A stretch of 64,000 nucleotides of DNA from Nitrospirales bacterium LBB_01 (GCA_004376055.2 CP049016.1:930001-994000), one strand, 5' to 3'; counted from the stretch's first letter, positions 23,198-32,849 are shown. Numbers and translations are program-made. The notes: generated from the letters alone by a model not told the origin.

Positions 23198-23824
23198 ATG
23201 GCAACGAGAGTTTATTTGTTAAGACACGGAAAGACTGTTGGCTCCGATACGCTCAGGTATAAGGGGCAAACTGATGTGCCGCTATCTGATGAGGGCATTG
23301 CTCAGGCAGAAAAAGCGGCTCAATTTATCAGCAGTCACGTGTCATGCAACAGCGCACAACCTGCGATAGATGCCCTCTACTCATCAGACCTGTCCCGATG
23401 TGTAAAAACAGCAGAGATTGTAGGTGCGTCGTTTAATCTTACTCCTATAACAATCCCCGAATTTCGCGAAAGACACTTCGGTCAGTGGGAGGGTATGAGC
23501 TTTGATGAGATTAACGAAAAGTATCCGGAGGATTTCACCAATTGGGCGAAAAATCCGCTTAAATTTAGCCCAATTGGTGGAGAGAGCACGGAGGATGTCA
23601 GTAAGCGCACAATGCCCACACTTAAAAAACTCATCAAACGACACCTTGATAAAACCATAGCGATTGTTGCCCATGGCGGTACAAACAGAGTCATACTGTG
23701 TAATTTGCTAAAAATCCCGCTTCGGCATATTTTTCGTCTGGAACAGGATTTTGCTTGCATCAATATTATAGACATCCATGAAAACTATCCGGTGGTACTC
23801 TTACTAAACCACACACAGAGGTAA
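23198..23824 (+). CDS. Histidine phosphatase, probable alpha-ribazole-5'-phosphate phosphatase
   Basis: A ~208-residue member of the histidine phosphatase (phosphoglycerate mutase-like) superfamily. The phosphoacceptor motif is LLRHGKT near the N-terminus, followed by YKGQTDVPLSDEG, a conserved Arg region (SSDLSRCVKTAEIV), FRERHFGQWEGMSFDEI with the acid residue, and the second catalytic His in VAHGGTNRVIL. Its place between cobS and cobQ argues for CobC, which dephosphorylates alpha-ribazole phosphate during nucleotide-loop assembly, but sequence alone does not separate it from other small phosphatases. I chose ATG 23198 over an upstream TTG (23183) because the fold begins directly there; no convincing ribosome site helps decide. 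Confidence 0.82.
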   Translation: MATRVYLLRHGKTVGSDTLRYKGQTDVPLSDEGIAQAEKAAQFISSHVSCNSAQPAIDALYSSDLSRCVKTAEIVGASFNLTPITIPEFRERHFGQWEGMSFDEINEKYPEDFTNWAKNPLKFSPIGGESTEDVSKRTMPTLKKLIKRHLDKTIAIVAHGGTNRVILCNLLKIPLRHIFRLEQDFACINIIDIHENYPVVLLLNHTQR

Positions 23825-23831
23825 CTGAGAA

Positions 23832-25322
23832 TTGGCAGCGGCTATAATGGTTCAGGGAACAGGCTCAGGGGCCGGTAAGTCACTGATTGTGGCGGCACTG
23901 TGCAGACTGTTTAAAAATGCCGGATACAGCGTAGCGCCGTTTAAATCCCAAAACATGGCATTAAATTCCTACGTAACGATTGAAAGCGGTGAAATTGGAC
24001 GTGCTCAGGCGCTTCAGGCTGAAGCTGCCGGAATTCCACCCTCAATTTACCATAATCCCATACTGTTAAAATCTGAGGGCTCATCAGGTTCTCAGGTGGT
24101 AGTGATGGGAAAGCCGTTTAAGACTATGACTGCCTCCGACTATTATAAAAACAAGGAGCTTTTTTGGCCATATGTAGTGAGTGCGTGGGAGGAGTTAAAC
24201 AACCGGTACGAAATCATTGTCATAGAGGGCGCTGGAAGTCCAGCTGAGATTAACCTAACAGAGCAGGAGATTGTCAACATGGCGGTGGCAAGACTGACCT
24301 CAGCGCCGGTCTTACTTGTAGGGGACATTGACAAGGGCGGCGTGTTTGCATCTTTGTACGGCACTGCAGCGCTTCTTAAAGAAGATGTAAAGTTAATAAA
24401 GGGTTTTGTAATTAACAAGTTTCGCGGCGACGTCAATATTCTCATTCCGGGAAACGTTATGATTACTGACCTGACAGGTATTCCGGTTATCGGAGTGATA
24501 CCGTATGTGTCCGGTATTGGGCTTGAAGAGGAGGATAGTTTAGCTCTCGGCAGCCATTTTGAATCAGGTGATAGAACTGGAACGGGCGTAAAAATAACGG
24601 TTCTGCGGCTTAATTACATATCTAACTTTACGGATTTTCATGCGCTTTCCTGTGAGCCCGGTGTTGAGCTTGTCTATAGTCTAAGAGACAATGACATCTT
24701 AAATTCTGATTTGGTCATAATCCCGGGAACCAAAAACACTGTGAAGGATTTACTGTTTCTTAAAGAGACAGGTGTTTCAGGCGTATTACAAAGGGCTGTG
24801 ACACAAGGAATCCCACTTATGGGGATGTGTGGCGGGTATCAGATGCTTGGAAAAGTGATAAGCGACCCTGATATGATAGAAAGCCGACACAGAGAGGTCA
24901 GAGGACTTGGATTTTTGGACGCTGAGACGGTATTTGAGTCTTCAAAGGTAACGCTTCGTGTCACGGCCAAAAAAACAGGCGGCATCCCGTTTATAGACGG
25001 AGAGTTTGACAATCTGGATTGCTATGAAATTCACATGGGGCAAACCAAAGGCGGGAGCATTTTTAAGGTGAGGGTAGGGGACGAAACTTACATGGATGGA
25101 GAGTCAAAGGGAGGTGTGTGGGGAACATATCTTCACGGGATATTTGACAACGATACATTTCGGGCAGCCCTGCTTGATGGTCTAAGAGCAAAGCGCGGTC
25201 TAAAACAAACCAGCACAGGCATAAATTATATTAAACTCCGTAACGACGCAATAGAGTGCTGGAGCGCCACTGTCGCTAAATCTTTGGATATGGATTTAAT
25301 ATATTCGCTGCTGATAAGTTAA
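23832..25322 (+). CDS. cobQ: Cobyric acid synthase
   Basis: CobQ amidates four carboxyl side chains of adenosylcobyrinic acid a,c-diamide using glutamine and ATP. The 496-residue protein has both halves: an N-terminal dethiobiotin-synthetase-like ATPase (IMVQGTGSGAGKSLIVAALC, FKSQNMALNS, VIEGAGSPAEINL, VGDIDKGGVFASLYGT) and a C-terminal class I glutamine amidotransferase domain with the nucleophile Cys in GMCGGYQMLG and the His in GTYLHGIFDN. The start is best taken as TTG 23832, because the following AAAIMVQGT matches the usual N-terminus; ATG 23847 would cut into it. It follows the phosphatase gene by 7 nt. Confidence 0.95.
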   Translation: MAAAIMVQGTGSGAGKSLIVAALCRLFKNAGYSVAPFKSQNMALNSYVTIESGEIGRAQALQAEAAGIPPSIYHNPILLKSEGSSGSQVVVMGKPFKTMTASDYYKNKELFWPYVVSAWEELNNRYEIIVIEGAGSPAEINLTEQEIVNMAVARLTSAPVLLVGDIDKGGVFASLYGTAALLKEDVKLIKGFVINKFRGDVNILIPGNVMITDLTGIPVIGVIPYVSGIGLEEEDSLALGSHFESGDRTGTGVKITVLRLNYISNFTDFHALSCEPGVELVYSLRDNDILNSDLVIIPGTKNTVKDLLFLKETGVSGVLQRAVTQGIPLMGMCGGYQMLGKVISDPDMIESRHREVRGLGFLDAETVFESSKVTLRVTAKKTGGIPFIDGEFDNLDCYEIHMGQTKGGSIFKVRVGDETYMDGESKGGVWGTYLHGIFDNDTFRAALLDGLRAKRGLKQTSTGINYIKLRNDAIECWSATVAKSLDMDLIYSLLIS

Positions 25323-25344
25323 AAAGTATTGCGGTGGTACTGAG

Positions 25345-25418
25345 AGCCACCGAAGGGATTCGAACCCCCGACCGGCTGATTACAAATCAGCTGCTCTACC
25401 GAACTGAGCTACGGTGGC
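25345..25418 (-). tRNA. tRNA-Thr (anticodon TGT)
   Basis: On the minus strand the sequence folds as a complete cloverleaf: acceptor arm GCCACCG pairing with CGGTGGC, D-arm AGCTCAGTTCGGTAGAGC, anticodon arm CTGATTTGTAATCAG with TGT in the loop, and T-arm GGGGGTTCGAATCCC. The anticodon TGT reads ACA threonine codons. The 3' CCA is not encoded and must be added. It lies between the convergent end of cobQ and the RNase P RNA gene. Confidence 0.96.
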
Positions 25419-25492
25419 TTAGCGCTTATAGTGTATCATGTTATCGTTTAGTTTTTAAATACCCCTTTTAAGATTTCCTGTCAATTTTTTAT

Positions 25493-25871
25493 GAGCAGGT
25501 CATAAGCCGGATTCTGTTTTATATGGTCATTCATCTAAGCTCTACGGTTGCCCGTCCACTTCTGCGGTTGGTACCCGTTTGCCTTCCATATCTCTATGGA
25601 ATTGGGCGGGCAGCCCAAAATGCAAATCCTATTCAACCTTTCTCCAGAGGGGGTTTACAAACTCTCATCGTTACCGATAAAAGCGGTGAGCCCTTACCTC
25701 ACCTTTTCACCCTTACCCGCAGTCATTCATCGCAGGCGGTATCCTTTCTGTTGCACTTTCCCTAGGGTCTCCCCCGGCTGCCGTTAACAGCCCTCCTGCC
25801 CTGCGGAGCCCGGACTTTCCTCTCCCCCCAGCATTTACACCTGCCGGAGGCAGCGACCACATGACCTGCTC
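25493..25871 (-). ncRNA. rnpB: RNase P RNA, bacterial class A type
   Basis: The minus strand carries the conserved RNase P core: near the 5' end GAGGAAAGTCCGGGCTCC, internal GGTAAGGGTGAAAAGG, and near the 3' end AGAATCCGGCTTATG. The terminal P1 helix is perfect: GAGCAGGTCAT at the 5' end (plus 25861-25871) pairs with ATGACCTGCTC at the 3' end (plus 25493-25503). Length is about 379 nt, normal for class A. It begins only 3 nt after the stop codon of glgB on the same strand, so either glgB readthrough or a promoter inside the glgB 3' end must drive it. Short apparent open frames within it are not genes. Confidence 0.96.
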
Positions 25872-25874
25872 ATA

Positions 25875-28337
25875 TTATTTTTTATTCTTACCCTTGTCTC
25901 CTTTTTTTAAACTGACCAGTGATTCTTTCTTAGCCTCTACAGGTTTCTCCTTCTTAACTTCAACAGGCTTTTCCTTCTTATCCTCTACCGGTTGCTCTTT
26001 TTTGATTTCAATCGGTTGTTCTTTTTTAATCTCTAACGGTTGTTCTTTCTTAACTTCAAGAGGCATCTCTTTCTTAATTTCAACTGCTGACTCTTTAACA
26101 GTCTCAACCACTGGTTCCACATTTATTTCAACCGGCTTGATGTGTTTGAAAAATACGGCGCCTAGCGGAGGCAGCTGCACGGAAAGTGAAAACGGCCGGT
26201 TTTGCCACCACACATGATCGGCGTGGAATCCCCCCCAGTTACCGATGTTACCGCCCCAGTACCTTTCCGAATCACTGTTTAGCAGTTCTTTATAAAATCC
26301 CTCAAATGGCACTCCTATTCTATAATTTAATCTCGGAACAGGCGTAAAGTTAAATATGCAGATTATTACCTCTTCGGTATTTTTTGATTTTCTCATAAAC
26401 GACACTATACTGTTGCTGTAGTCGTTAAAATCTAACCACTCAAACCCCTCATGGCTGAAATCCACCTCATATAACGCTTTTTCTTCTTTGTAAATGTGGT
26501 TTAGGTCTCTCATGAAATTAAGAAGTTTCTTGTGAGGTTCATACTCCAGCAAATGCCAGTCAAGACTGGTCTCAAAATTCCACTCCTTCCACTGCCCAAA
26601 CTCTCCGCCCATGAACAAAAGTTTCTTACCGGGCTGTGCATACATGTAGGCATAGAGCAGCCTCAGATTAGCAAACTTCTGCCACATATCACCAGGCATC
26701 TTATCCAACATCGAGCGTTTCAGATACACTACCTCGTCATGGGAAAGCACGTTTACAAAGTTTTCCGTAAACGCATAAAGCAGCGCAAACGTCAGATTGT
26801 TATGATGATAACGCCTGTGAACCGGCTCCTTCTGAAAATACAACAATATGTCGTGCATCCACCCCATGTTCCATTTAAAGCTAAATCCAAGACCGCCCAA
26901 ATACGTCGGCCTTGATACCATGGGCCATGCCGTTGACTCCTCTGCTATCGTCAACACCCCAGGATGATAGGCATGTACAACCTCGTTAAACCTCTTAAGC
27001 ATAGCTATCGCCTCAAGGTTTTCCTTTCCTCCATACTGATTTGGAAGCCATTCCCCATGCTTTTTAGAATAATCAAGATACAGCATTGAGGCCACTGCAT
27101 CTACTCTTAAACCATCCAGATGGTATTTATCCAGCCAAAACAAGGCATTAGCTATCAAAAAGTTTGTGACCTCAACCCTGCCATAGTTAAATATCAGAGT
27201 GCCCCACTCTTTGTGCTCACCGCGTCTTGGGTCTGCGTGCTCGTAAAGCGCAGTGCCGTCAAAATATGACAGACCATGAGAGTCCCTCGGAAAATGCGCC
27301 GGTACCCAGTCCACTATGACCCCTATATTGCTTTGATGGCATTTATCCATAAAGTACATGAAATCCTCAGGAGTTCCAAAACGGCTTGTCGGAGCAAAAT
27401 ACCCAACCGGTTGGTATCCCCATGAGGCATCCAGCGGATGCTCCGTTATGGGCATCAGCTCAATGTGCGTATATCCAAGGTCGCTTACGTATGAGACCAA
27501 CTGATCAGCCAGCTCACGGTAGGTAAGCCACCGCGGCATACCATCTCCCTCAGCCTGTTTCCATGAGGAAAGATGCACCTCATAAGTGCTGCAAGGCTCC
27601 TCCATCCAGTTCTTCTTTGCTCTCTCCTCCATCCACTTATCATCATTCCACTTGTACTTGTTTATGTCATGGACGATGGAGGCGCTTTTTGGTCTAACCT
27701 CAGCATAAAATCCATACGGGTCGGCCTTTATTCCTATATAGTTATTATATTTACCACGTATCTCAAACTTATAAACATCGCCCTCTTGCAGCGCCGGTAT
27801 AAATATCTCCCATACGCCAAACACGCCGCGCAACCTCATCTGATGCCGTCTGCCATCCCAGTTGTTAAAATCCCCGATTACGCTTACTCTTGCGGCATTA
27901 GGGGCCCAAACGGCAAAAAATACGCCGCTAACCCCGTTTATTTCCATCACGTGAGCACCGAGCTTTTCATACTTTTTGTAGTGAGTACCCTCGCTGATTA
28001 AGTGCAGATCAAAATCGCTCATTACAGGCAAATATGAGTACGGATCATCATACTCTATCTCTTTGCCGTCATCTAACACAGCCTTCAATCTGTACGGGAA
28101 CACCTCTGATTCCTTCTCTATAATGGCTTCATAGAAGCCCTCTGCTCTGACCTTTGTACACTGATACACTTTTTTCTCATCTTTTCTTACTACATACAGC
28201 TCTTTGCTGCCAGGTAAGAAAGCCCTAACAGCTACAGCGTCTTTATTTTCAAATTTAATCGGATGAACTCCTAATATTGAAAACGGGTCCGCATGGCACG
28301 AACCAAGTATCGCATTAACATGCTCATTAAACTCCAT
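25875..28337 (-). CDS. glgB: 1,4-alpha-glucan branching enzyme with a repetitive Lys/Glu tail
   Basis: GlgB introduces alpha-1,6 branches into glycogen. The 820-residue protein has an N-terminal carbohydrate-binding/CBM48 region ([17 protein letters not shown]) and a GH13 catalytic barrel: [22 protein letters not shown] with the nucleophile Asp, [10 protein letters not shown] with the acid/base Glu, and NVLSHDEV. The family normally ends after ~630-740 residues; here residues ~735-820 form an added low-complexity tail of seven 8-residue units of the type VEIKKEQP and a lysine-rich end. A strong GAGGAGG precedes the ATG. The stop lies 3 nt from the RNase P RNA. glgX and malQ, on the same strand ~4.5 kb upstream, complete a glycogen toolkit. 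Confidence 0.95.
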   Translation of the reverse strand: MEFNEHVNAILGSCHADPFSILGVHPIKFENKDAVAVRAFLPGSKELYVVRKDEKKVYQCTKVRAEGFYEAIIEKESEVFPYRLKAVLDDGKEIEYDDPYSYLPVMSDFDLHLISEGTHYKKYEKLGAHVMEINGVSGVFFAVWAPNAARVSVIGDFNNWDGRRHQMRLRGVFGVWEIFIPALQEGDVYKFEIRGKYNNYIGIKADPYGFYAEVRPKSASIVHDINKYKWNDDKWMEERAKKNWMEEPCSTYEVHLSSWKQAEGDGMPRWLTYRELADQLVSYVSDLGYTHIELMPITEHPLDASWGYQPVGYFAPTSRFGTPEDFMYFMDKCHQSNIGVIVDWVPAHFPRDSHGLSYFDGTALYEHADPRRGEHKEWGTLIFNYGRVEVTNFLIANALFWLDKYHLDGLRVDAVASMLYLDYSKKHGEWLPNQYGGKENLEAIAMLKRFNEVVHAYHPGVLTIAEESTAWPMVSRPTYLGGLGFSFKWNMGWMHDILLYFQKEPVHRRYHHNNLTFALLYAFTENFVNVLSHDEVVYLKRSMLDKMPGDMWQKFANLRLLYAYMYAQPGKKLLFMGGEFGQWKEWNFETSLDWHLLEYEPHKKLLNFMRDLNHIYKEEKALYEVDFSHEGFEWLDFNDYSNSIVSFMRKSKNTEEVIICIFNFTPVPRLNYRIGVPFEGFYKELLNSDSERYWGGNIGNWGGFHADHVWWQNRPFSLSVQLPPLGAVFFKHIKPVEINVEPVVETVKESAVEIKKEMPLEVKKEQPLEIKKEQPIEIKKEQPVEDKKEKPVEVKKEKPVEAKKESLVSLKKGDKGKNKK
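25920..26084 (-). repeat. 24-bp tandem repeat encoding the GlgB C-terminal tail
   Basis: About seven imperfect 24-bp units, each encoding an 8-residue motif (V/L/I-E-x-K-K-E-x-P). Units differ mainly at positions 1, 3 and 7 of the peptide (Q/M/K in the seventh), so it is a diverged tandem array that keeps the reading frame. The encoded tail is strongly charged and probably extended. Confidence 0.85.
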
Positions 28338-28575
28338 CGTATAACCTCCTCATTGCTGCTCACTTTATTTTATCAAACCATTAATCAGGCTTCACGTACT
28401 GCCAACTACCGTCCGTCAATACTAACCTATTTGAGACTTCATTGTCAACAAACAAACAAAAAGTAAAACAAATCTGAAATATGATAGAATACTCTTAGGT
28501 GCACATGATTAATTATGAAAAAAAGTTAAAAGTCATCTTGAGTAAAATGCTTGTGATTGTGTAAATTAACAGACT

Positions 28576-29124
28576 ATGAATATATTTACGATAAATCCGG
28601 ATGACACAGTATTGCTGATAGTTGACATTCAGGAAAAGTTAGCATCAGTTGTAGAAGATAGTGAGGCGCTGACATCAAACACCATAAATCTTGTTGAGAC
28701 AGCAAAACTTAACAATATGCCAATAGTTGTAACCGAGCAGTACCCCAAGGGCATTGGTTCTACCGTTAAAGAGCTAAAGGATGCTCTCAAAGGAATTGAA
28801 ATCTGCGAAAAAATGACATTTAGCGCATGTGGCATAAAGAATTTCTGCGAGGAAAAGCTTCACAAACGACCAAAGGTGCTGCTATGTGGTATTGAGACAC
28901 ATATTTGCGTCCTTCAGACCGCTCTGGATTTACTAAATAGTGGGTATGTGGTTCATGTTGTAAGCGATTGTGTTTCGTCAAGACGCGGCTACAATAAAGA
29001 CGTGGGGTTGCGATTTATGCACGATGCAGGGGCTGTGATAACAACGGCTGAGACAGCGATTTTTCAAATACTAAAACAGGCTGGAACTGAGAACTTTAAA
29101 GCCATATCAAAGAGGATGAAGTAG
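28576..29124 (+). CDS. Isochorismatase-family cysteine hydrolase
   Basis: A 182-residue hydrolase of the isochorismatase/YcaC-like fold. The catalytic triad appears complete: D17 (LLIVDIQEK), a Lys in ICEKMTFSAC and the nucleophile Cys in CGIETHICVLQTA. Such enzymes hydrolyse amides or related compounds (nicotinamide, N-carbamoyl compounds and others); nothing here fixes the substrate. It starts a plus-strand run, 1 nt before the SspB-like gene, within a stretch otherwise occupied by minus-strand glycogen genes. True isochorismatase is unlikely because no siderophore genes are nearby. Confidence 0.87.
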   Translation: MNIFTINPDDTVLLIVDIQEKLASVVEDSEALTSNTINLVETAKLNNMPIVVTEQYPKGIGSTVKELKDALKGIEICEKMTFSACGIKNFCEEKLHKRPKVLLCGIETHICVLQTALDLLNSGYVVHVVSDCVSSRRGYNKDVGLRFMHDAGAVITTAETAIFQILKQAGTENFKAISKRMK

Positions 29125-29125
29125 A

Positions 29126-29578
29126 ATGGGTAACGGGATAGTGGATTTTTCAAAAGATGTCGATGGACTAAAGAGCCGGGTGTTCTACGATATTTTAAAT
29201 ATCGTGGGACGAGTGTTTGTGATTGTAAAGTATGCTCCGGATGTGATAATAGGCGGCAGGGGGTTTTTGGAGACGGAAAAACACAACGGGCTTGTGCTTG
29301 TTTTTAACCAGAGAATGGATTTTACGTGGGGCCCTGATGGGCTGATTGAGGCCGTGTTACAATTTGACGGCAAATCCGAGGCCTGCCAAATTCCCTCAGA
29401 GCATGTGCTTGCCATATACTCACCGGAGGTTCAGGTTCAGTTTGTCTCCATGTACCAAAGGGATAATATAAACACCCCCGCTGAAAACATTACACCTGCC
29501 GCTGGTGAGGAGACAGGGCAACAGACCGCATACGATAACGTACTTAGGGTGGATTTCACAAAGAAAAAGAAAAAGTAG
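29126..29578 (+). CDS. SspB-like protein, possible ClpXP adaptor
   Basis: A 150-residue protein that resembles SspB-type adaptors in layout: a compact beta-rich domain ([18 protein letters not shown] ... [24 protein letters not shown]) where SspB has its substrate-tag groove, followed by a disordered acidic/Gly-poor linker and a C-terminal tail ending [12 protein letters not shown]. SspB tails end in an LRVVK-type ClpX-docking peptide; LRVDF is similar. This resemblance is only moderate, and the lysine run after it is unusual. Adaptor function (delivering ssrA-tagged proteins to ClpXP) is therefore a hypothesis. It sits 1 nt after the hydrolase gene and 2 nt before mnmG. Confidence 0.55.
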   Translation: MGNGIVDFSKDVDGLKSRVFYDILNIVGRVFVIVKYAPDVIIGGRGFLETEKHNGLVLVFNQRMDFTWGPDGLIEAVLQFDGKSEACQIPSEHVLAIYSPEVQVQFVSMYQRDNINTPAENITPAAGEETGQQTAYDNVLRVDFTKKKKK

Positions 29579-29580
29579 CC

Positions 29581-31467
29581 GTGTCTGTCGTTAAGTCTTA
29601 CGATTGTATAGTTATAGGGGGGGGGCACGCAGGGACGGAGGCCGCCCTTGCCGCAGCAAAGATGGGGCTGTCTGCGTGTCTTTTTACCATGAATCTTGAC
29701 TCTATTGGGCAGCTATCCTGTAATCCTGCCATCGGGGGGCTTGCTAAGGGTCATATTGTAAGAGAGATTGATGCTCTTGGCGGTGTGATGGCACAAGCCG
29801 CTGATTTTTCCGGTATTCAGTTTCGGCTTCTTAACCGCTCAAAGGGGCCTGCCGTGTGGTCACTGCGTGCTCAGGCTGACAGGGTGCTCTACAGGACTTA
29901 TATAAAACGTGTGCTTGAGGAAACAAAAAATCTTGACATTAAACAAGGCACAGTTACCTCTCTTACTTTAGACAAGTCCAAAAATCGGATAACCGGAGTT
30001 GTTACCTCACTCGGCACTAAATACGAAAGTAAAGCCGTCATAGTAACAACCGGCACATTTTTAAACGGTCTGATTCACATTGGGCTTCAGAGTTTCTCAG
30101 CCGGACGTGCCTGGGAATTTCCATCTGTTGGGCTTTCAGAATCATTAAAAGAGCTGGGGCTTAAAATGGGCAGACTTAAGACTGGCACGCCGCCAAGATT
30201 AGACGCTAAAACCATAGATTTTAGTAAAACAGAGCCGCAGTGGGGAGATGACCCACAGGTGCCGTTTTCTTTTTCAACGAAGGAAATACTTAACCCACAA
30301 CTACCATGCTTTATTACCTATACTAATGAGAAAACCCACGGGATAATACACAAATCTCTTGACCGCTCACCTTTGTACAGTGGAAAGATAAGCGGCACGG
30401 GTCCGCGGTACTGTCCTTCGATTGAGGACAAAGTGGTGAGGTTTTCAGAGCGGCCGCGTCATCAGGTTTTTTTAGAGCCGGATGGTCTAAACACCTCCGA
30501 ATACTATGCTAACGGGATTTCAACAAGTCTGCCGCTTGACGTACAAATTGAACTGGTACAGAGCATCGCAGGGCTTGAAGGGGCGGAGCTTATGCGACCC
30601 GGTTATGCCGTAGAGTATGACTTTGTGTATCCGGCTTGTCTTAGACACACGCTTGAGGTTAAAGACATAGAGGGGCTATATCTGGCAGGGCAGATAAACG
30701 GAACATCGGGGTATGAGGAGGCGGCGGCTCAGGGTCTTATCGCAGGAATGAATGCGGCGTTAAAAGTGAAAGGAGCATCGTCGCTTGAACTGGAGCGTCA
30801 TGAGGCATACATCGGGGTTATGATTGATGACCTTGTAACACTTGGAATCACCGAGCCATACCGGATGTTTACCTCACGGGCTGAGTACAGGCTGCTGCTA
30901 AGGAACGATAACGCCGAATTGCGCCTAAAAGAGAAAGGCTATACTGCTGGGCTTGTTGATGAGAGCAGGTATGAAGAGTTTAAAACCAAGCTAAATAGCT
31001 TTAATACCGAGATGCAGAGGTTTAAAACGCAGCGCATTAAGCCAGATGAGATAAATGCGCTCCTTACAAAACACGGGATGTCTCCGATTACCGAGTCCTC
31101 AACCCTTGAGCAGCTACTAAAAAGACCGGGCGTTGACTATGAGATGCTTGAAAGCGTCAGTGCGCCTGAGGCTAAGTTAACTCCTGATCTAAAACTCCTT
31201 ATTGAGGCTGAGATAAAGTATGAGGGATATATTAAGCAGCAGCAGGCGCTTGTTGAGAAAATGAAGCGCCTTCAAAACAAACGCATCCCCGATGATTTTA
31301 ACTATAAAGAATGCTGCGGCCTTTCAACCGAATCGCTTATGAAACTTCTTGAGGTACGGCCTGAGACTGTGGGTCAGGCTCAGAGAATACCCGGCGTCAC
31401 CCCATCCTCAATTTCCATGATTCTTGCATACCTTGAAAAACGAAAAAGAACGGAAAATGAGCGCTGA
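29581..31467 (+). CDS. mnmG: tRNA uridine 5-carboxymethylaminomethyl modification enzyme, GidA
   Basis: MnmG, with MnmE, uses FAD and methylene-tetrahydrofolate to build the cmnm5 group on wobble uridine 34. The 628-residue protein opens with the FAD-binding motif [19 protein letters not shown] and carries [42 protein letters not shown] (seen as [13 protein letters not shown]), [18 protein letters not shown], the [12 protein letters not shown] block and the helical C-terminal region ending [14 protein letters not shown]. The start is GTG 29581 and follows the previous gene by 2 nt. rsmG overlaps its 3' end, the common mnmG-rsmG arrangement. Confidence 0.97.
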   Translation: MSVVKSYDCIVIGGGHAGTEAALAAAKMGLSACLFTMNLDSIGQLSCNPAIGGLAKGHIVREIDALGGVMAQAADFSGIQFRLLNRSKGPAVWSLRAQADRVLYRTYIKRVLEETKNLDIKQGTVTSLTLDKSKNRITGVVTSLGTKYESKAVIVTTGTFLNGLIHIGLQSFSAGRAWEFPSVGLSESLKELGLKMGRLKTGTPPRLDAKTIDFSKTEPQWGDDPQVPFSFSTKEILNPQLPCFITYTNEKTHGIIHKSLDRSPLYSGKISGTGPRYCPSIEDKVVRFSERPRHQVFLEPDGLNTSEYYANGISTSLPLDVQIELVQSIAGLEGAELMRPGYAVEYDFVYPACLRHTLEVKDIEGLYLAGQINGTSGYEEAAAQGLIAGMNAALKVKGASSLELERHEAYIGVMIDDLVTLGITEPYRMFTSRAEYRLLLRNDNAELRLKEKGYTAGLVDESRYEEFKTKLNSFNTEMQRFKTQRIKPDEINALLTKHGMSPITESSTLEQLLKRPGVDYEMLESVSAPEAKLTPDLKLLIEAEIKYEGYIKQQQALVEKMKRLQNKRIPDDFNYKECCGLSTESLMKLLEVRPETVGQAQRIPGVTPSSISMILAYLEKRKRTENER

Positions 31468-32098
31468 GGCTGCTCTGATTGAGGGCCTGAGAGCGCTTTC
31501 AATTAAGCCCTCAGAAACCGTTGTTACACAATTTATGACATATCTTAAGGAGCTTAAAAAGTGGTCGGATGTTCACAATCTTACTGCAATAAAAGAGGAC
31601 TCCGATATTGTTACTAAGCATTTTCTTGACTCGCTGTTATTCCTTAAAGGGATTCCCGATGAGGCAAAAACCTTGCTTGATGTTGGCTCAGGAGCGGGTT
31701 TCCCTGGTATTCCTATAAAAATAGTCTGCCCTGAGCTTGAAGTTACGCTTATGGAGCCAAGAAAAAAGCGTGCCGTGTTTCTAAGGCACATGATACATCT
31801 TTTGAAACTCACCAACACTGACGTTTACGAAGGCAGGCTTGAGGACATGAAAATAGCCGATAAAATATCCCCATTTGACTGTATCGTAATACGTGCGGCT
31901 TTAAGTTTTTCGGATTTTACCCGACTTGCCTTGCCGCTCATTGGCACTGACAGCGTCCTTGTAATCGGAAAAGGGAAAGGGTACGAAAGTGAAATTCAAA
32001 ACTCCGATAGTTATAAAATTGACATAATCCACAGTAAGATTCCGCTTACGGATACAGATAGATTTGTTTTGTTGATAAAATCCACTAACACCATGTAG
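31457..32098 (+). CDS. rsmG: 16S rRNA (guanine527-N7)-methyltransferase
   Basis: RsmG (GidB) methylates N7 of G527 in 16S rRNA. About 213 residues with the family motif order: [26 protein letters not shown], the AdoMet-binding loop [31 protein letters not shown] and the late [10 protein letters not shown] chose ATG 31457, which overlaps the end of mnmG by 11 nt, over an upstream TTG because the family fold starts there; the ribosome site is weak, consistent with coupling to mnmG. Nothing odd is visible. A CGCCGC/GCGGCG hairpin about 85 nt downstream lacks a U-run. Confidence 0.95.
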   Translation: MSAEAALIEGLRALSIKPSETVVTQFMTYLKELKKWSDVHNLTAIKEDSDIVTKHFLDSLLFLKGIPDEAKTLLDVGSGAGFPGIPIKIVCPELEVTLMEPRKKRAVFLRHMIHLLKLTNTDVYEGRLEDMKIADKISPFDCIVIRAALSFSDFTRLALPLIGTDSVLVIGKGKGYESEIQNSDSYKIDIIHSKIPLTDTDRFVLLIKSTNTM

Positions 32099-32242
32099 CT
32101 TTCAGAAAGGTAAATTAATAAGGAATTTTAAGGATTGCAGCACTATAATTTATTCATTTTAAATCTTTTAGGGTATTATTCCTCGCCGCTTGCGGCGTGA
32201 ATGTGTGTTCAGACATATAAGTAGAGGTAGCGTTTACAGTGC

Positions 32243-32370
32243 ACTGGATTTCTGCTTTCGCAGGAATGACAAGAAAATAAGGAATGACCTTCCCTGCAAG
32301 GGGATTCCACTGTAAAATTGCTCTCCCTTGTCATTCCCGCCTCCGAGCGGGAATCCAGTCCTTTTTCTGT
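32243..32370 (-). repeat. MITE-like repeat element, partial copy 4
   Basis: The two hairpin arms are present in inverted orientation relative to copies 1-3 (ACTGGATTTCTGCTTTCGCAG... at 32243 and GTCATTCCCGCCTCCGAGCGGGAATCCAG up to 32359), but no terminal inverted repeat can be recognised on either side. It contains the extra GGGGATTCCAC-type segment also seen in copy 2. It sits immediately after the point where the toxin-like reading frame loses similarity to its family. Confidence 0.7.
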
Positions 32371-32386
32371 ATTGCTAATAGTTTTT

Positions 32387-32514
32387 TTAGTAGATAACAC
32401 GTTGTTTACGGCGGGGAGATTCAATTTTACAAGATTCTTGTAACCGAGGTTTACAAGATATTCTCCGGCAAAGTTGGATTTTCCAGCCCCGTTTGGTCCG
32501 GCTATAATCCACAT
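32387..32514 (-). pseudogene. Truncated zeta-toxin-like/AAA P-loop kinase, 5' remnant
   Basis: From ATG 32514 the minus strand encodes MWIIAGPNGAGKSNFAGEYL and then KNLVKLN: the Walker A start of the zeta-toxin-like (UMP/UDP-sugar kinase-type) family. Full-length relatives are ~190-200 residues, but after ~40 residues the similarity ends at a repeat element, so only the N-terminal fragment remains. An open frame continues through the repeat but encodes only repeat-derived sequence. The upstream small gene, 26 nt away, is the expected antitoxin partner. The locus is best read as a toxin gene inactivated by element insertion or deletion. Confidence 0.65.
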
Positions 32515-32540
32515 CCATTTTAACACAATATAGATTATCG

Positions 32541-32792
32541 CTACGAGCGGGTTGTTTTATCACGTGGCGGCGTATAGACTTCAAGTTTGCCACCTATAGC
32601 GTAGTGTGTAGGAATACCGAGAGCGTCATGTTTGGCAGCAGCCTTCCTCGCCGCTTCTGAAAACGACTTTTGTGCAAGCTCAATCAACGCATCAGCATTA
32701 TCGAAAATGCTGTCGTCATCACATAGAGGCATGTGTTTCACCGCACATTTTACAAAGCGTTTAACTTTGTTTGTTGATTTTGAAATCGTCAT
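32541..32792 (-). CDS. Small protein, probable antitoxin-like partner of the broken zeta-like gene
   Basis: An 83-residue basic protein (MTISKSTNKVKRFVKCAVKHM ...) with a helical middle (ALIELAQKSFSEAARKAAAKHDALG) and a C-terminal short beta-like HYAIGGKLEVYTPP. I do not recognise a named family, but small proteins of this shape commonly precede zeta-like kinases in chromosomal modules, and it does so here. A good promoter (TTGCAT-17-TATAGT) places the transcription start at or within a base or two of the ATG, so the message may be leaderless; no ribosome site exists. Function as antitoxin is an inference from position only. Confidence 0.6.
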   Translation of the reverse strand: MTISKSTNKVKRFVKCAVKHMPLCDDDSIFDNADALIELAQKSFSEAARKAAAKHDALGIPTHYAIGGKLEVYTPPRDKTTRS

Positions 32793-32798
32793 ATAACT

Positions 32799-32827
32799 AC
32801 TATAGCATGTTTTATAGTTTTATGCAA
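32799..32827 (-). promoter_or_regulatory. Promoter of the antitoxin-like gene, leaderless start
   Basis: On the minus strand TTGCAT (plus 32822-32827) and TATAGT (plus 32799-32804) are 17 bp apart. The ATG (plus 32792) is about 7 nt after the -10, the usual distance to the transcription start. Confidence 0.6.
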
Positions 32828-32849
32828 CTTAATTCTGCTTGTGGTATCG

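Noticed and set aside
25523-25787. Two overlapping plus-strand open frames of ~80 codons
   Set aside because: They lie entirely within the RNase P RNA gene, whose conserved core and P1 helix are unambiguous on the other strand.
25861-26217. Plus-strand frame rich in Ser/Phe/Thr repeats (118 codons)
   Set aside because: It is the antisense shadow of the 24-bp tandem array in glgB.
32185-32198. CGCCGC/GCGGCG hairpin as rsmG terminator
   Set aside because: The stem is only 6 bp, it is ~85 nt past the stop and no U-run follows on either strand.
32387-32593. Minus-strand 68-codon frame overlapping the antitoxin-like gene
   Set aside because: It is out of frame with the P-loop sequence and overlaps the better supported antitoxin-like gene; no ribosome site or family resemblance.
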